Of a DNA stretch of 24,127 nt, positions 1-7,360 are shown piece by piece; the stretch's first letter is position 1, and each line of letters starts with the position of its first letter. The stretch spans positions 1 to 24,127 of the forward strand of contig DAOPYE010000035.1 in the NCBI GenBank assembly GCA_035352715.1, read 5' to 3'. The notes beneath the pieces are model-generated. The model had not been told where the DNA came from and ran no database searches. It worked only from the letters and a program-made list of their open reading frames with translations. This DNA comes from DAOPYE01 sp035352715 (GTDB taxonomy: Bacteria > Acidobacteriota > Holophagae > Holophagales > Holophagaceae). Made by a program: the position numbers and the translations under genes.

Positions 1-246
1 CACCTCGTCCAGGATCAGCGAACCTCCCCCCTCGGCCTCGCGACCCCATCGCCGGTACATCCAGGCCGTGGCAAGGCCGAACAGCGGCAGCAGGCCGATG
101 AGCCACAGATGCGTCATTCGAAGGCGGATCGTCCCGTTGAGCAGCCACAGGAACAGCGCCGAAGCCGCGCCAGACAACAAGCCCACGGCGGCACCCATGC
201 CCAGATCCCAGCTCGTCCGAACCCATCGCCACCGCCACGCGAACAT
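1..246 (-). CDS. ClC-family voltage-gated chloride channel / H+-Cl- antiporter, N-terminal part (runs off the left edge)
   Basis: Reading the minus strand from an ATG at 246 gives 82 codons without a stop up to the window edge. The product starts with basic and Trp residues, followed by two hydrophobic stretches (about residues 17-36 and 43-60). It then reads WMYRRWGREAEGGGSLILDE, which resembles the end of helix B and the following loop of ClC chloride channels (GG-x-N-LILDEI in relatives). A GGGAGG-like ribosome site lies 4-5 bases before the ATG, and no alternative start is near in frame. ClC proteins are homodimeric inner-membrane proteins that move chloride, often in exchange for protons. 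Only the first fifth or so is present, so the selectivity and gating residues cannot be checked. The gene is divergent from trmFO. The family call is recognition from memory of the N-terminal pattern and is moderately sure. Confidence 0.7.
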   Translation of the reverse strand, partial: MFAWRWRWVRTSWDLGMGAAVGLLSGAASALFLWLLNGTIRLRMTHLWLIGLLPLFGLATAWMYRRWGREAEGGGSLILDEV

Positions 247-286
247 GCAGCCTCCCCGCTCATCGTACCGCGGGTGCGAGCTGCGA

Positions 287-300
287 AGGCAGATCTGCCT
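287..300. repeat. Perfect 14-base palindrome in the divergent ClC/trmFO intergenic region
   Basis: AGGCAGATCTGCCT is exactly self-complementary. It sits about midway in the 109-base gap between two divergent starts (246 minus, 356 plus), where a dimeric repressor operator would be expected. No regulator is known for it, and it could be chance. A possible trmFO -10 element (CATAAT, 320-325) lies 20 bases downstream, with no convincing -35. Confidence 0.35.
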
Positions 301-344
301 GAAATCGCCCGGCCCAAGCCATAATGCTTGCTCGCCAAGTGCGC

Positions 345-350
345 AGGAGG
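345..350 (+). promoter_or_regulatory. Ribosome binding site that fixes the TTG start of trmFO
   Basis: A perfect AGGAGG lies 5 bases before TTG at 356. The reading frame is open upstream to position 68, but that extension is Arg/Pro/Ser-rich, unlike any TrmFO, and overlaps the divergent gene. Confidence 0.8.
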
Positions 351-355
351 ATGGT

Positions 356-1735
356 TTGACAAACCCGGATATCGCGGTGGTGGGGGCCGGACTGGCAGGC
401 TCCGAAGCGGCGTGGCAGCTGGCCCAGCGGGGCTGGCGCGTGCGGCTGCACGAGATGCGCCCGAACACGCAGACCCCCGCGCACACCACCGGGGATGCGG
501 CCGAAATGGTCTGTTCGAACTCATTCAAGAGCGACGATCTGCATTCCGCCACGGGCATCCTCAAGGGCGAGATGCAACGCATGGATTCGCTGATCCTGAG
601 CACGGCCGAAGCCACGCGCGTGCCTTCCGGCAACTCGCTGTCCGTGGATCGCGAGCGCTTCGCGCGCAGCATCACGGAAGCCCTTCGCGCCCATCCCAAT
701 ATCCACTGGCAATCGGGCGAAGTCGCCGAACCACCCTCCGACGTGCCAGTGATCTTGGCCACTGGCCCACTGACATCCGACAGCCTGGCCCAGTGGCTGT
801 TCCAGCACTGCGGCGGCAACCGCCTGTTCTTCTATGACGCCATCGCGCCCATCGTCGAGCGTGATTCCATCAACATGGAAATTGCATTCAAGGCCTCCCG
901 CTACAACAAGGGCGGCGCGGACTTCATCAACTGCCCCATGGATAAGGCTGCCTACGAGGCATTCCTGGACGCGCTGTTAGCCGCGCCCAGGGTGGAACTG
1001 CACGATTTCGAGACGCCGTTCTTTGAAAGCTGCCTGCCTATCGAAGTCATGGCAGATCGTGGCCGCGAGACGCTGCGGCACGGCCCCTTGAAGCCCGTAG
1101 GGCTGGACGATCCCCGCACCGGACGCTGGCCGCACGCGGTGGTCCAGCTTCGACAGGACACCCTGGCCGGTGAGCACTTCAACCTGGTGGGCTTCCAGAC
1201 GCGGCTCAAGTGGGGCGCGCAGCAGGAGGTTTTCAGGATGATCCCCGGCCTGGAGAACGCCGTCTTTTCGCGCCTTGGAAGCATCCACCGGAACACCTAC
1301 GTCCAGGCGCCAGCGGTTCTGGATGCGACACTTGCTGTTAAATCCAAACCCGGTCTCTGGATCGCAGGCCAGCTCTGCGGCGTGGAAGGCTACCTGGAAT
1401 CCGCCGCCAGCGGCCTCGCTGCAGCCTTCGCCGCCGATCGCACGCTGCGCAAGCTGGAACCGATGCCCTTCCCGCGCGAGACACTGCTGGGATCTCTTTT
1501 GAACTACCTTGCCAACGCCAGCCTCAAGGACTTCGTGCCCATGAACGCCATGATGGGACTGCTGCCCGATCTGCCCGCAGGCACGGTGGATGTGCGCGCA
1601 GCCAAGCGTGCCGGGGGCGCGAAAGGCCTGAAGATCGCCAAAGGCATGCCCCAGCGTGAACGAGCGCTGGCGAGCCTGGATCGATTTCTGGCCGAGACCC
1701 AGGCGAAAGCCGAGACCGGAGATCAGCCCAGATAG
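356..1735 (+). CDS. trmFO: Methylenetetrahydrofolate--tRNA-(uracil-5-)-methyltransferase TrmFO
   Basis: TrmFO makes ribothymidine at position 54 of the tRNA T-loop. It uses methylenetetrahydrofolate as carbon donor and FADH2 as reductant, in the cytoplasm. With the TTG start at 356 the protein has 459 residues, normal for the family. The N-terminal dinucleotide-binding turn is GAGLAG (residues 10-15). The family motif VCSNSFKSD covers residues 52-60, with Cys53 at the same number as a catalytically important Cys of the Bacillus enzyme. A second conserved-looking Cys is in INCPM (about 191-195). The C-terminal FAD-binding stretch GQLCGVEGYLESAASG is intact. The C-terminus overlaps the convergent flgL by 13 bases. 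An in-frame extension to position 68 is rejected because it has no family similarity. Confidence 0.96.
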   Translation: MTNPDIAVVGAGLAGSEAAWQLAQRGWRVRLHEMRPNTQTPAHTTGDAAEMVCSNSFKSDDLHSATGILKGEMQRMDSLILSTAEATRVPSGNSLSVDRERFARSITEALRAHPNIHWQSGEVAEPPSDVPVILATGPLTSDSLAQWLFQHCGGNRLFFYDAIAPIVERDSINMEIAFKASRYNKGGADFINCPMDKAAYEAFLDALLAAPRVELHDFETPFFESCLPIEVMADRGRETLRHGPLKPVGLDDPRTGRWPHAVVQLRQDTLAGEHFNLVGFQTRLKWGAQQEVFRMIPGLENAVFSRLGSIHRNTYVQAPAVLDATLAVKSKPGLWIAGQLCGVEGYLESAASGLAAAFAADRTLRKLEPMPFPRETLLGSLLNYLANASLKDFVPMNAMMGLLPDLPAGTVDVRAAKRAGGAKGLKIAKGMPQRERALASLDRFLAETQAKAETGDQPR

Positions 1736-2631
1736 TCGAACAGGTTCGTCTTGCCGGTCTTCGAGATGACGCTGAGCGAGGCCTGCTGGGCGGTCTGTTC
1801 CTGGTACCACTCCGAGATAGCGGTTGGATAATCCACGGACTGGTACGTGTTCTGAATCGTCTGAAGGCTCTCGTTGTAGGATCCCAGATCAGTCGTGATC
1901 TGTTCGATGGAGGCCTGCCTCCCACCCAGATCCGTGATCTGGTTGTTTAGCGCGCTCTGGATGTTCTTGATGTTGTCGCAGGCAGTCTTGATGCCCGCGG
2001 AATTGTTCGAGGTCAGCGCATCGCGCAGGTTCGTGACCTGCGTGAACATATCGGTGCTGCTGCCCTGCCCGCCAGCGCCGAAAAACACCGTGTTCCCAGG
2101 GATGTTGGTCGAGACGGACGTGCTGGAGGTGATATCCAGATTGATGCTGGCGCCATTGCCCGCGTAGTTCGCCCCCGTGGCTGTGAGCGTGAAGGGCTGG
2201 GTCGTCGTATTTGTTCCAGAAAACAGGTACTTGCCCTGGGATTGCGTGTTCGCCAGCGACAGGATCGTGCTGCGGATACCATCCACCTCGTTGGCGATAT
2301 TGGCCCGGCCGTTGCTGCCGGTGATATCGCTTTGCCCCTGCTGCCCCAGCTCCAGGAGCCTTTGCAGAGAATCATCCAGCGAGGATAGCGTAGTCTCCGA
2401 CGTCTTGAGAAACGAGGTGGCTCGATTGGCCTGGTCGATGTGCTGCTTGTTGATGGCGATGGAGTTCTGGAAATCCAGCACCAGCGCCGAACCCGTTGGA
2501 TCATCGCTTAGCCGCAGCAGTCGATTGCCGCTGGAGATCTGGTTCGAGAGATCGGTCATGCGCTCCTTGGATCGCTGAAGATCCAGGCGCGTCTGGTAGT
2601 TGGTCAAGGGATTGGGCGTACGAAGTGACAT
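1723..2631 (-). CDS. flgL: Flagellar hook-filament junction protein FlgL (HAP3)
   Basis: FlgL forms the second junction ring between hook and filament and is exported by the flagellar type III apparatus. The 302-residue protein has the flagellin-like N-terminal D0/D1 helix (residues 1-60, including the SSGNRLLRLSDDPTGSA motif) and a matching C-terminal helix ending in NLFDYLG. The variable middle is rich in Thr, Asn and Gly. The length is typical for FlgL and short for flagellin, and the position directly after flgK supports FlgL. An AGGTGA site lies a few bases before the ATG. It is the last gene of the flgM-X-flgN-like-flgK-flgL run, and its final codons overlap the convergent trmFO. No terminator is visible, as the two genes run into each other. 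Confidence 0.93.
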   Translation of the reverse strand: MSLRTPNPLTNYQTRLDLQRSKERMTDLSNQISSGNRLLRLSDDPTGSALVLDFQNSIAINKQHIDQANRATSFLKTSETTLSSLDDSLQRLLELGQQGQSDITGSNGRANIANEVDGIRSTILSLANTQSQGKYLFSGTNTTTQPFTLTATGANYAGNGASINLDITSSTSVSTNIPGNTVFFGAGGQGSSTDMFTQVTNLRDALTSNNSAGIKTACDNIKNIQSALNNQITDLGGRQASIEQITTDLGSYNESLQTIQNTYQSVDYPTAISEWYQEQTAQQASLSVISKTGKTNLFDYLG

Positions 2632-2660
2632 GGTTCACCTATATTTCCATGTTTCTAGAA

Positions 2661-4139
2661 TTATCGACCAAACTGGTTCACAAGCTGATCGGTCAACGTG
2701 TCGATGACGCTGATGAATCTCGCCGCGGCCTGGTAGCCGCGCTGGAAGGTAATGAGGCTGGTGGCCTCCTCATCCAGATCTACCGCGGAGGCGCGGTCTC
2801 TCTGCGTACTGAGGGCTGATAGCAGATTGTCCTGATTGGTGCTGGTGACCCCAAACCCCTGGGCGTCCGTCCCCACCCTGTTTGCGAGGCTGGAGATCAT
2901 CGTGCTGTAGGGGCCGGAATCCCCCGTGCCATCTCCGTTCGTATCCACCGTTCCCGTGGCCTGCTGCAGCGCAGCCAACCTCAAGGCCACAGAATTGTTG
3001 CCAGCAGCGCCCGCAACGCCTGCGGCGGCGATGAGTGACGGATCCGTGGCAAGGACCGAGTTCACCTTCAGGCTGTTCACCATGCCCTTGTAGTTGCTCA
3101 CGGCCGTAACGGTGGTGGGCAATCCGTTAGCGCCGTTGGCGACCGCTCCCAGAAAGAAATCCCGGCCCGTCGTTCCGTTCAGCGCAAAACCGGCGTTGTG
3201 AATCGTATTCACCTGACTGGCGATGCCCGCCGCGAGTTCATCCAGCTTCCGCTCGTACCCGGGCAGGACATCGTCGCGCAGATCCAGGTAGGCACCAAGC
3301 TGGCCTTCATTGACCTTGGTGGTGATATCCACCATCGCGCCGCTGCCTTGGGCGACCTGCACGTTCTGGTAGTTGCCGGCGATGGTGCTTGGCGCAAGCG
3401 ACATCTTGTAGGCCGTGTTGCCATTCACCAGGACGGCGGCACCGGAATCCAGGCTGATCTGCATGCGGCCCTTGTCGTCCTCGAACACCTGAACGCCCAC
3501 CAGCGAGGCGAGATCCTTGGCCAGCGTCTGGCGCTGGTCGCGCGCATCGTTGTCCGATCCCGGCAAGGGCTCGGTGGCGATACGGTCGTTCAGCTGCGCG
3601 ATCTGCTTCGTCAGGCTGTTGATCTGCTCCACGATTCCCGACAGGCTGCCATCCGCCTGCTTGCGCTGGTTTTCCAGCATCTCGTAACGGCTTTGCATCC
3701 CGTTGACGAGGCTCTGCGCCTGACCGATCAGGTTGTTCCGCGCGGATCCATCCTCCGGCGTGGAAGCCAGCTTGTTGAAGCCGTTGAAGAAATTCTGCAC
3801 CAGGGTATTCAAACCGCTGGTGCCATCGTCCTGGAAAGCGGAAGCAATGGCTTCCAGGCCGTTGTAGCGCGTCTCGGCGCCCGATTGACGCGAAGTCGCC
3901 TGCGTGATCTGAAGATCCAGGAAGCGGTTGCGGATGCCCTGCACATTGGTGAGCGTGACCCCGGCGCCGAACTGAAGATTACCGAAGTTCTGGCTATCGC
4001 TGGCCGTGATGATGGCTCTCTGCCGGCTGTAATCGGGCGTATTGACGTTGGCGATGTTGTGGCCGACGACGTTCAGGGCCGCTTGCGCCACTTCCAGGCC
4101 CGAAAGGCCGATGTTCAGACTGGAGTTGAGGCCGGGCAT
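2661..4139 (-). CDS. flgK: Flagellar hook-associated protein FlgK (HAP1)
   Basis: FlgK is the first hook-filament junction protein. The 492-residue product has the rod/hook-type N-terminal motif (about residues 10-42, with GLSGLEVAQAALNVVGHNIA then NVNTPDYSRQ) and the C-terminal D0 helix rich in Leu and Gln, with SLITFQRGYQAAARFISVID near the end. Between these lies a coiled-coil-like D1 region and a variable domain. The length is in the usual range. The ribosome site AGGAG (4146-4150) is 6 bases before the ATG and overlaps the stop codon of the upstream small gene, which implies translational coupling. It is followed 29 bases later by flgL. Confidence 0.95.
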   Translation of the reverse strand: MPGLNSSLNIGLSGLEVAQAALNVVGHNIANVNTPDYSRQRAIITASDSQNFGNLQFGAGVTLTNVQGIRNRFLDLQITQATSRQSGAETRYNGLEAIASAFQDDGTSGLNTLVQNFFNGFNKLASTPEDGSARNNLIGQAQSLVNGMQSRYEMLENQRKQADGSLSGIVEQINSLTKQIAQLNDRIATEPLPGSDNDARDQRQTLAKDLASLVGVQVFEDDKGRMQISLDSGAAVLVNGNTAYKMSLAPSTIAGNYQNVQVAQGSGAMVDITTKVNEGQLGAYLDLRDDVLPGYERKLDELAAGIASQVNTIHNAGFALNGTTGRDFFLGAVANGANGLPTTVTAVSNYKGMVNSLKVNSVLATDPSLIAAAGVAGAAGNNSVALRLAALQQATGTVDTNGDGTGDSGPYSTMISSLANRVGTDAQGFGVTSTNQDNLLSALSTQRDRASAVDLDEEATSLITFQRGYQAAARFISVIDTLTDQLVNQFGR

Positions 4140-4148
4140 GGCGGACTC

Positions 4149-4445
4149 CTAGATGCTTTGTTGGAAACGCATGGAAATGGTCTTGGGCAGCGGCATGGAT
4201 CCTTTGGCCTGGTAGGCCGCCTGCTGGTTCAAGCCCATCAAGGTCGCTTGCAGCGGAGCCTGCAATCCGTTGATGAGCATGTTGATTCCTGCCAGGCGTT
4301 GCTTGAGGTTCCGGGCCGCTTGGACATCCGCTGGCCAATCGATGACGTTGGGCCAGCGGATGCTCCCCACCAGGGAAATGGGATCCTCTCCGGCGAGCAG
4401 ACGCCGCTCCAGCTCATCCAGCAGGGCAGGCAGCGAGTGCAGCAT
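4149..4445 (-). CDS. Small FlgN-like flagellar export chaperone (putative)
   Basis: This 98-residue, Leu-rich, probably all-helical protein lies between flgM and flgK, where flgN commonly sits. FlgN is the cytoplasmic chaperone that delivers FlgK and FlgL to the export gate. The C-terminal stretch INGLQAPLQATLMGLNQQAA followed by YQAKG recalls the end of FlgN proteins (helix, then Y-x-x-x-G), but the product is shorter than the usual 140-160 residues and no certain family match can be made by eye. The start chosen is ATG 4445, with GGAGG 6 bases upstream (4452-4456). A GTG six codons earlier (4463) is in frame but lies over that ribosome site. The stop overlaps the flgK ribosome site. The function is inferred mostly from position. 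Confidence 0.6.
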   Translation of the reverse strand: MLHSLPALLDELERRLLAGEDPISLVGSIRWPNVIDWPADVQAARNLKQRLAGINMLINGLQAPLQATLMGLNQQAAYQAKGSMPLPKTISMRFQQSI

Positions 4446-4498
4446 GGAACACCTCCAGCCCACACTTCGGCAAAGCCTGTACCAATGCGACCCACGCC

Positions 4499-4819
4499 CT
4501 AGGCGAGGAAATCCAGATGAGACTCGGCAGAGCCTGCCGGCTGTTCGGATTCCGACGGTGAGTCCTCTTCCGAGCCATGGGAACCCTGGCCCTGCTCGTG
4601 TTCATGCGGGTTCCGCTGCGGTTCCTGCCGTTCTTCGGTCTGGATTTCCTCGGACTCCGGGATCACGCGCACCGTGACGTGCTCGGTGGCCAACTGTTCC
4701 TCGGCCGCCTTCACCTTCGAGAATTCCCGCTGGATCTGCTCGCCAGTGTCCTGGGCCTGCCGGATGGCCTCCACATGGGCGGTCTGGAAGGCTTGGCGCT
4801 GTCCGAGCGGGCTGATCAT
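4499..4819 (-). CDS. Hypothetical acidic/Gln-rich protein in the flagellar late operon
   Basis: I do not recognise this 106-residue protein. The N-terminal half (residues 1-55) should be helical, with Glu/Gln/Ala-rich heptad-like spacing (QAFQTAHVEAIRQAQDTGEQ onward) and a short segment VTVRVIPESEE. The C-terminal half is low-complexity and probably disordered, rich in Glu, Gln, His, Ser and Pro, ending in HLDFLA. There is no signal peptide or membrane segment. It starts 9 bases after the flgM stop and precedes the FlgN-like gene, so it should be co-expressed with the hook-junction genes. The ribosome site is a short GAGG only 2 bases from the ATG, so translation may depend on coupling to flgM. 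A role in secretion control or as an export substrate is possible but unproven. Confidence 0.7.
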   Translation of the reverse strand: MISPLGQRQAFQTAHVEAIRQAQDTGEQIQREFSKVKAAEEQLATEHVTVRVIPESEEIQTEERQEPQRNPHEHEQGQGSHGSEEDSPSESEQPAGSAESHLDFLA

Positions 4820-4828
4820 GACCTCACA

Positions 4829-5149
4829 TCACTGTTTCCAAGAGGTCGGAGAATGTTCCTTCAGCAGGCCATCCGCAACGGCTTCGCCATCGGGGTGGTA
4901 GTGATCGGAATCCAGTTGAACCTTCAGGGCTTCCACGCGTTCCTGCCGCACATCGGGAATGGCGGCGATCTGGACCTTGGCCGCGGCGATGATCTGGGCC
5001 GTGCTGGAAACATCCAGTGCGTCGTTCACCTGCGCCGAACCGGAAGTGCCGCCGGTCGGGGCCACCGATCCCGAACCGGCCGCAGGTTTCGCACCTCCAA
5101 CGGAAGAAGAAGCGCTACCGCTGCTCGTCTTGCTGCTGGAAACCCGCAT
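4829..5149 (-). CDS. flgM: Anti-sigma-28 factor FlgM
   Basis: FlgM holds the flagellar sigma factor FliA (sigma-28) inactive until the hook is complete, and is then secreted through the flagellum. The 106-residue product begins with about 40 Ser/Gly/Ala/Pro-rich residues, consistent with the disordered secretion part. The conserved C-terminal sigma-binding half follows: V-x-x-A-x-x-I, then RQERVEALKVQLDSDHYHPD and EAVADGLLKEH. The ribosome site GAGG is 6 bases before the ATG. A sigma-28-like promoter lies just upstream (5171-5197), so FlgM probably controls its own operon, as in enteric bacteria. The next gene starts 9 bases after the stop. Confidence 0.9.
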   Translation of the reverse strand: MRVSSSKTSSGSASSSVGGAKPAAGSGSVAPTGGTSGSAQVNDALDVSSTAQIIAAAKVQIAAIPDVRQERVEALKVQLDSDHYHPDGEAVADGLLKEHSPTSWKQ

Positions 5150-5170
5150 GCATCACCTCGATCAACTTAC

Positions 5171-5197
5171 CTATCGACAGATCCGCGCGGAATTTCA
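5171..5197 (-). promoter_or_regulatory. Sigma-28 (FliA)-type promoter for flgM and the late flagellar operon
   Basis: On the minus strand the sequence reads TGAAATTC, 11 bases, then GTCGATAG. The known sigma-28 consensus is TAAAGTTT-N11-GCCGATAA, so 5 of 8 and 6 of 8 positions match with the exact spacer. The predicted transcription start is about 15 bases before the flgM ATG at 5149. The site occupies the only sizeable gap inside the flagellar block and precedes exactly the gene class (flgM, hook-associated proteins) that uses this promoter type in other bacteria. Confidence 0.65.
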
Positions 5198-5216
5198 AGT
5201 ACCAGCGACCGATCGA

Positions 5217-5558
5217 CTATTTCATATCAGTCTGTCCCATATTCCAGGACTGCTCAAGTTTTTCAGCCAATCCCCAGCCCTTGCCGGCGGCCACTGCGTG
5301 CTCAACCACCGCTTGATCCAACAGATAGTTGTAGGTGGCGTGCGCGTTGCTGTTCTCGCCGAACAGGCCCGAGGGCTGAATGGTCTTGCGCATGGACTGG
5401 AAAATCTGGGCCATCAGCATGCCTTCGAACATGGCGGCGGCCTTGGCATCCTTTCCTGCGTTCTCAGCGGAATTGGCCCCCTTGGAGGGCGCGGCGGCCT
5501 GCGTTGCCAGATCCACGGGCGAACGCTGGACAGAACCCATGCTCATTCCGGTATCCAT
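5217..5558 (-). CDS. flgJ: Rod-binding protein, FlgJ N-terminal-type (no muramidase domain)
   Basis: This 113-residue protein matches the rod-binding (Rod-binding/FlgJ-N) domain: an Ala-rich lead, then AAAMFEGMLMAQIFQSMRKT, GLFGENSNAHATYNYLLDQA and a C-terminal amphipathic helix with GWGLAEKLEQ. It acts in the periplasm as a scaffold or cap for assembly of the flagellar rod. The C-terminal glucosaminidase domain of enterobacterial FlgJ is absent, as in many non-enteric phyla, so peptidoglycan opening must be done by another enzyme not seen here. The ATG overlaps the flgI stop (TGATG), showing tight coupling to the ring gene. Confidence 0.87.
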   Translation of the reverse strand: MDTGMSMGSVQRSPVDLATQAAAPSKGANSAENAGKDAKAAAMFEGMLMAQIFQSMRKTIQPSGLFGENSNAHATYNYLLDQAVVEHAVAAGKGWGLAEKLEQSWNMGQTDMK

Positions 5559-6661
5559 CAGAGAACCCTCAATTCGGCGTTCAGCGCGCCGGCTTCCTTG
5601 ATCGCCTGGAGAATCGCCACCATGTCGCGCGGCGTGATGCCCAGGGCATTCAGCATCTCGGCCAGCTTGCCCACCGAAGTGCCCGGCTCCAAGTTCAAGC
5701 TCTTGGGCTTTTCCTCTTTCGCGGTGATCTCGATCTTTTCCGTCGCCACCGTCTTGCCCTTCGACAGGGCCTTGGGCTGGCTGACCATGGGGGTGGAGGA
5801 CACGGCGATGGCCAGGCTGCCCTGAACGATGCTGACGGCGCCGATCTTCACATCCGTACCCATGATGATGGTGCCGGTTTTTTCGTTCACCACCACGCGG
5901 GCCTTGGGCTGCATCTGCACATTGAGGTTCTCCAGCCGCGCCACCAGTTCCACGACACGCCCCTGGAATTCCTTGGGAATGGGCAGTTCCACGGTGCGGC
6001 CATCCAGCGGCTTGGCAATGTTCTCGCCCAGCTCCTCATTGATGGAATGGGCCACGCGCAGCGCCGTGGTGAAGTCCTCTTCATTGAGGCTGTACTGCAG
6101 GCTCGCCCGATCATTGAAGGAACCGGGGACGGCCCGCTCCACCACGCCGCCGTCGGGAATGCGTCCTGCGGTGGGATGATTCTTGGTCACGGAAGCGCCC
6201 CCGGCGGCGGCGGAAAAACCGCCCACCAGCAGCGGCCCCTGGGCCACGGCGTACACCTGGCCGTCGGGCCCCGTCAGCGGAGCCATGATCAAGGTTCCCC
6301 CGGCCAGGGATTTCGCATCACCCGTGGAGCTGACCGTGACATCAATGCGCTGTCCGGGCTTGGCGAAGGCAGGCAGCTCCGCGGTCACCATCACGGCGGC
6401 CACGTTCTTCACCTTGACGGTGCTGGGGTTGATGGCGATGCCCTGGCGGGCCATGAGGTTGGTCAAGGATTGCACGGTGAATCGGGTCTGATCCTTGTCG
6501 CCCGTGCCATCCAGACCCACCACCACGCCGTATCCCAGCAGCTGATTGCTGCGGACGCCCATCAAGCGCGCCACTTCCCGCAGGCGCGCGTCCACCTTCT
6601 TGTCAGGCGCGGCCACCAGGGTCAGCGCGACGAGGAATGCAAAAGCGATGCGCATGGTCAT
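5558..6661 (-). CDS. flgI: Flagellar P-ring protein FlgI
   Basis: FlgI builds the periplasmic P-ring around the rod in the peptidoglycan layer. The 367-residue product has an N-terminal signal peptide (hydrophobic AFAFLVALTLVAA, then cleavage), followed by the hallmark NQLLGYGVVVGLDGTGDKDQ. Later come MVTAELPAFAKPGQRIDVTV with the SSTGDAKSLAGGTLIMAPL block and a C-terminal GTSVGKLAEMLNALGITPRD motif. The length is standard. Two ATGs are possible (6661 and 6655). The second has the better distance from the GAGGA site, so the protein may begin MRIAFAF. It starts 4 bases after flgH and overlaps flgJ by one base. Confidence 0.96.
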   Translation of the reverse strand: MTMRIAFAFLVALTLVAAPDKKVDARLREVARLMGVRSNQLLGYGVVVGLDGTGDKDQTRFTVQSLTNLMARQGIAINPSTVKVKNVAAVMVTAELPAFAKPGQRIDVTVSSTGDAKSLAGGTLIMAPLTGPDGQVYAVAQGPLLVGGFSAAAGGASVTKNHPTAGRIPDGGVVERAVPGSFNDRASLQYSLNEEDFTTALRVAHSINEELGENIAKPLDGRTVELPIPKEFQGRVVELVARLENLNVQMQPKARVVVNEKTGTIIMGTDVKIGAVSIVQGSLAIAVSSTPMVSQPKALSKGKTVATEKIEITAKEEKPKSLNLEPGTSVGKLAEMLNALGITPRDMVAILQAIKEAGALNAELRVL

Positions 6662-6665
6662 GTCC

Positions 6666-7337
6666 TCAGAAGGGCCAGATGAAGTTCAGCAGGCGGCTGA
6701 TGTAGCCGGGCTTCAGCGTTTCGTCCACCACGCCCTTGCCGCCGTAGCCGATGCGGAGTTCGCCGACCTGGCTGGAGGAGACGCTGTTGTCCTTGTCCAG
6801 GCGATGGGGATCCAGCATCCCGGCGACATAGAGCCGCTGGGTCTCGTTGTTCAGCTGGATATCGCGGAAGCCCTCGAAGATGAGGTTGCCGTTGCCCACC
6901 ACTTTGACCACCCGCGCCGTGACCGTGGTGGTGAAGATGGCGCTGCGACCCGTGGTGCCATTGCCCTTGAACTTGTTGGTCGTCGACGTGGAGCGCGTGT
7001 CCGAACCCTGCCCCAGCGAGGCCCAATTTCCGAACAATCCACCCGTGCCCAGCTTGTTCGATCCATCCCGCGCGGTGGTGACATCGGCCTTGGAGATGGC
7101 GTTCGTGCTTTCCGAAATGCGGATGGTCACCAGATCATTCAGGCGGCTGGCGCGCAGATCGCCCACCACGGAGCGATCCTGCCAGAGCGAGCCATCGGAC
7201 AGCGGCCCGGCATTGGAAACCTCTTCCACATAGGGAATGCGGGATTTCGTGATATTCGGATCATGGCTCTTCGGCAGCGAACAGCCGACCATCATCAGCG
7301 TCCCCACAGACAGCGCGATGGGCAGGATTTTCCGCAT
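6666..7337 (-). CDS. flgH: Flagellar L-ring lipoprotein FlgH
   Basis: FlgH forms the L-ring in the outer membrane, so the cell is a diderm. The 223-residue protein starts with a lipoprotein signal whose hydrophobic core ends at a lipobox, MVGC (Cys19). It continues with the family features SLWQDRSVVGDLRASRLNDL (start of the conserved core), VTIRISESTNA, and GNLIFEGFRDIQLNNETQ with a C-terminal ELRIGYGGKGVVDE. The start chosen is ATG 7337, with GGAGG 6 bases upstream. A TTG six codons earlier would lie across the ribosome site. It is first of flgH-flgI-flgJ and is preceded by a near-perfect sigma-54 promoter. Confidence 0.95.
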   Translation of the reverse strand: MRKILPIALSVGTLMMVGCSLPKSHDPNITKSRIPYVEEVSNAGPLSDGSLWQDRSVVGDLRASRLNDLVTIRISESTNAISKADVTTARDGSNKLGTGGLFGNWASLGQGSDTRSTSTTNKFKGNGTTGRSAIFTTTVTARVVKVVGNGNLIFEGFRDIQLNNETQRLYVAGMLDPHRLDKDNSVSSSQVGELRIGYGGKGVVDETLKPGYISRLLNFIWPF

Positions 7338-7343
7338 GACCAA

Positions 7344-7348
7344 CCTCC
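7344..7348 (-). promoter_or_regulatory. Ribosome binding site fixing the flgH start
   Basis: GGAGG on the minus strand lies 6 bases before ATG 7337. This excludes the in-frame TTG at 7355 as the start. Confidence 0.75.
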
Positions 7349-7360
7349 ACCGCAAGACAG

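Noticed and set aside
3198..4502. A 434-codon plus-strand frame opposite flgK and the FlgN-like gene
   Set aside because: Antisense shadow with atypical composition; the minus-strand genes have ribosome sites and family motifs.
5187..5202. TGGTAC-like sequence upstream of flgM considered as a sigma-54 -24 box
   Set aside because: No GC at the required -12 distance; the sigma-28 reading of the same gap is better.
4577..6682. A 701-codon open frame on the plus strand opposite flgM, flgJ and flgI
   Set aside because: It is a by-product of high-GC codon use in the real genes. Its product is His/Gly/Arg/Gln-rich with no family motif, while the opposite strand encodes well-conserved flagellar proteins.
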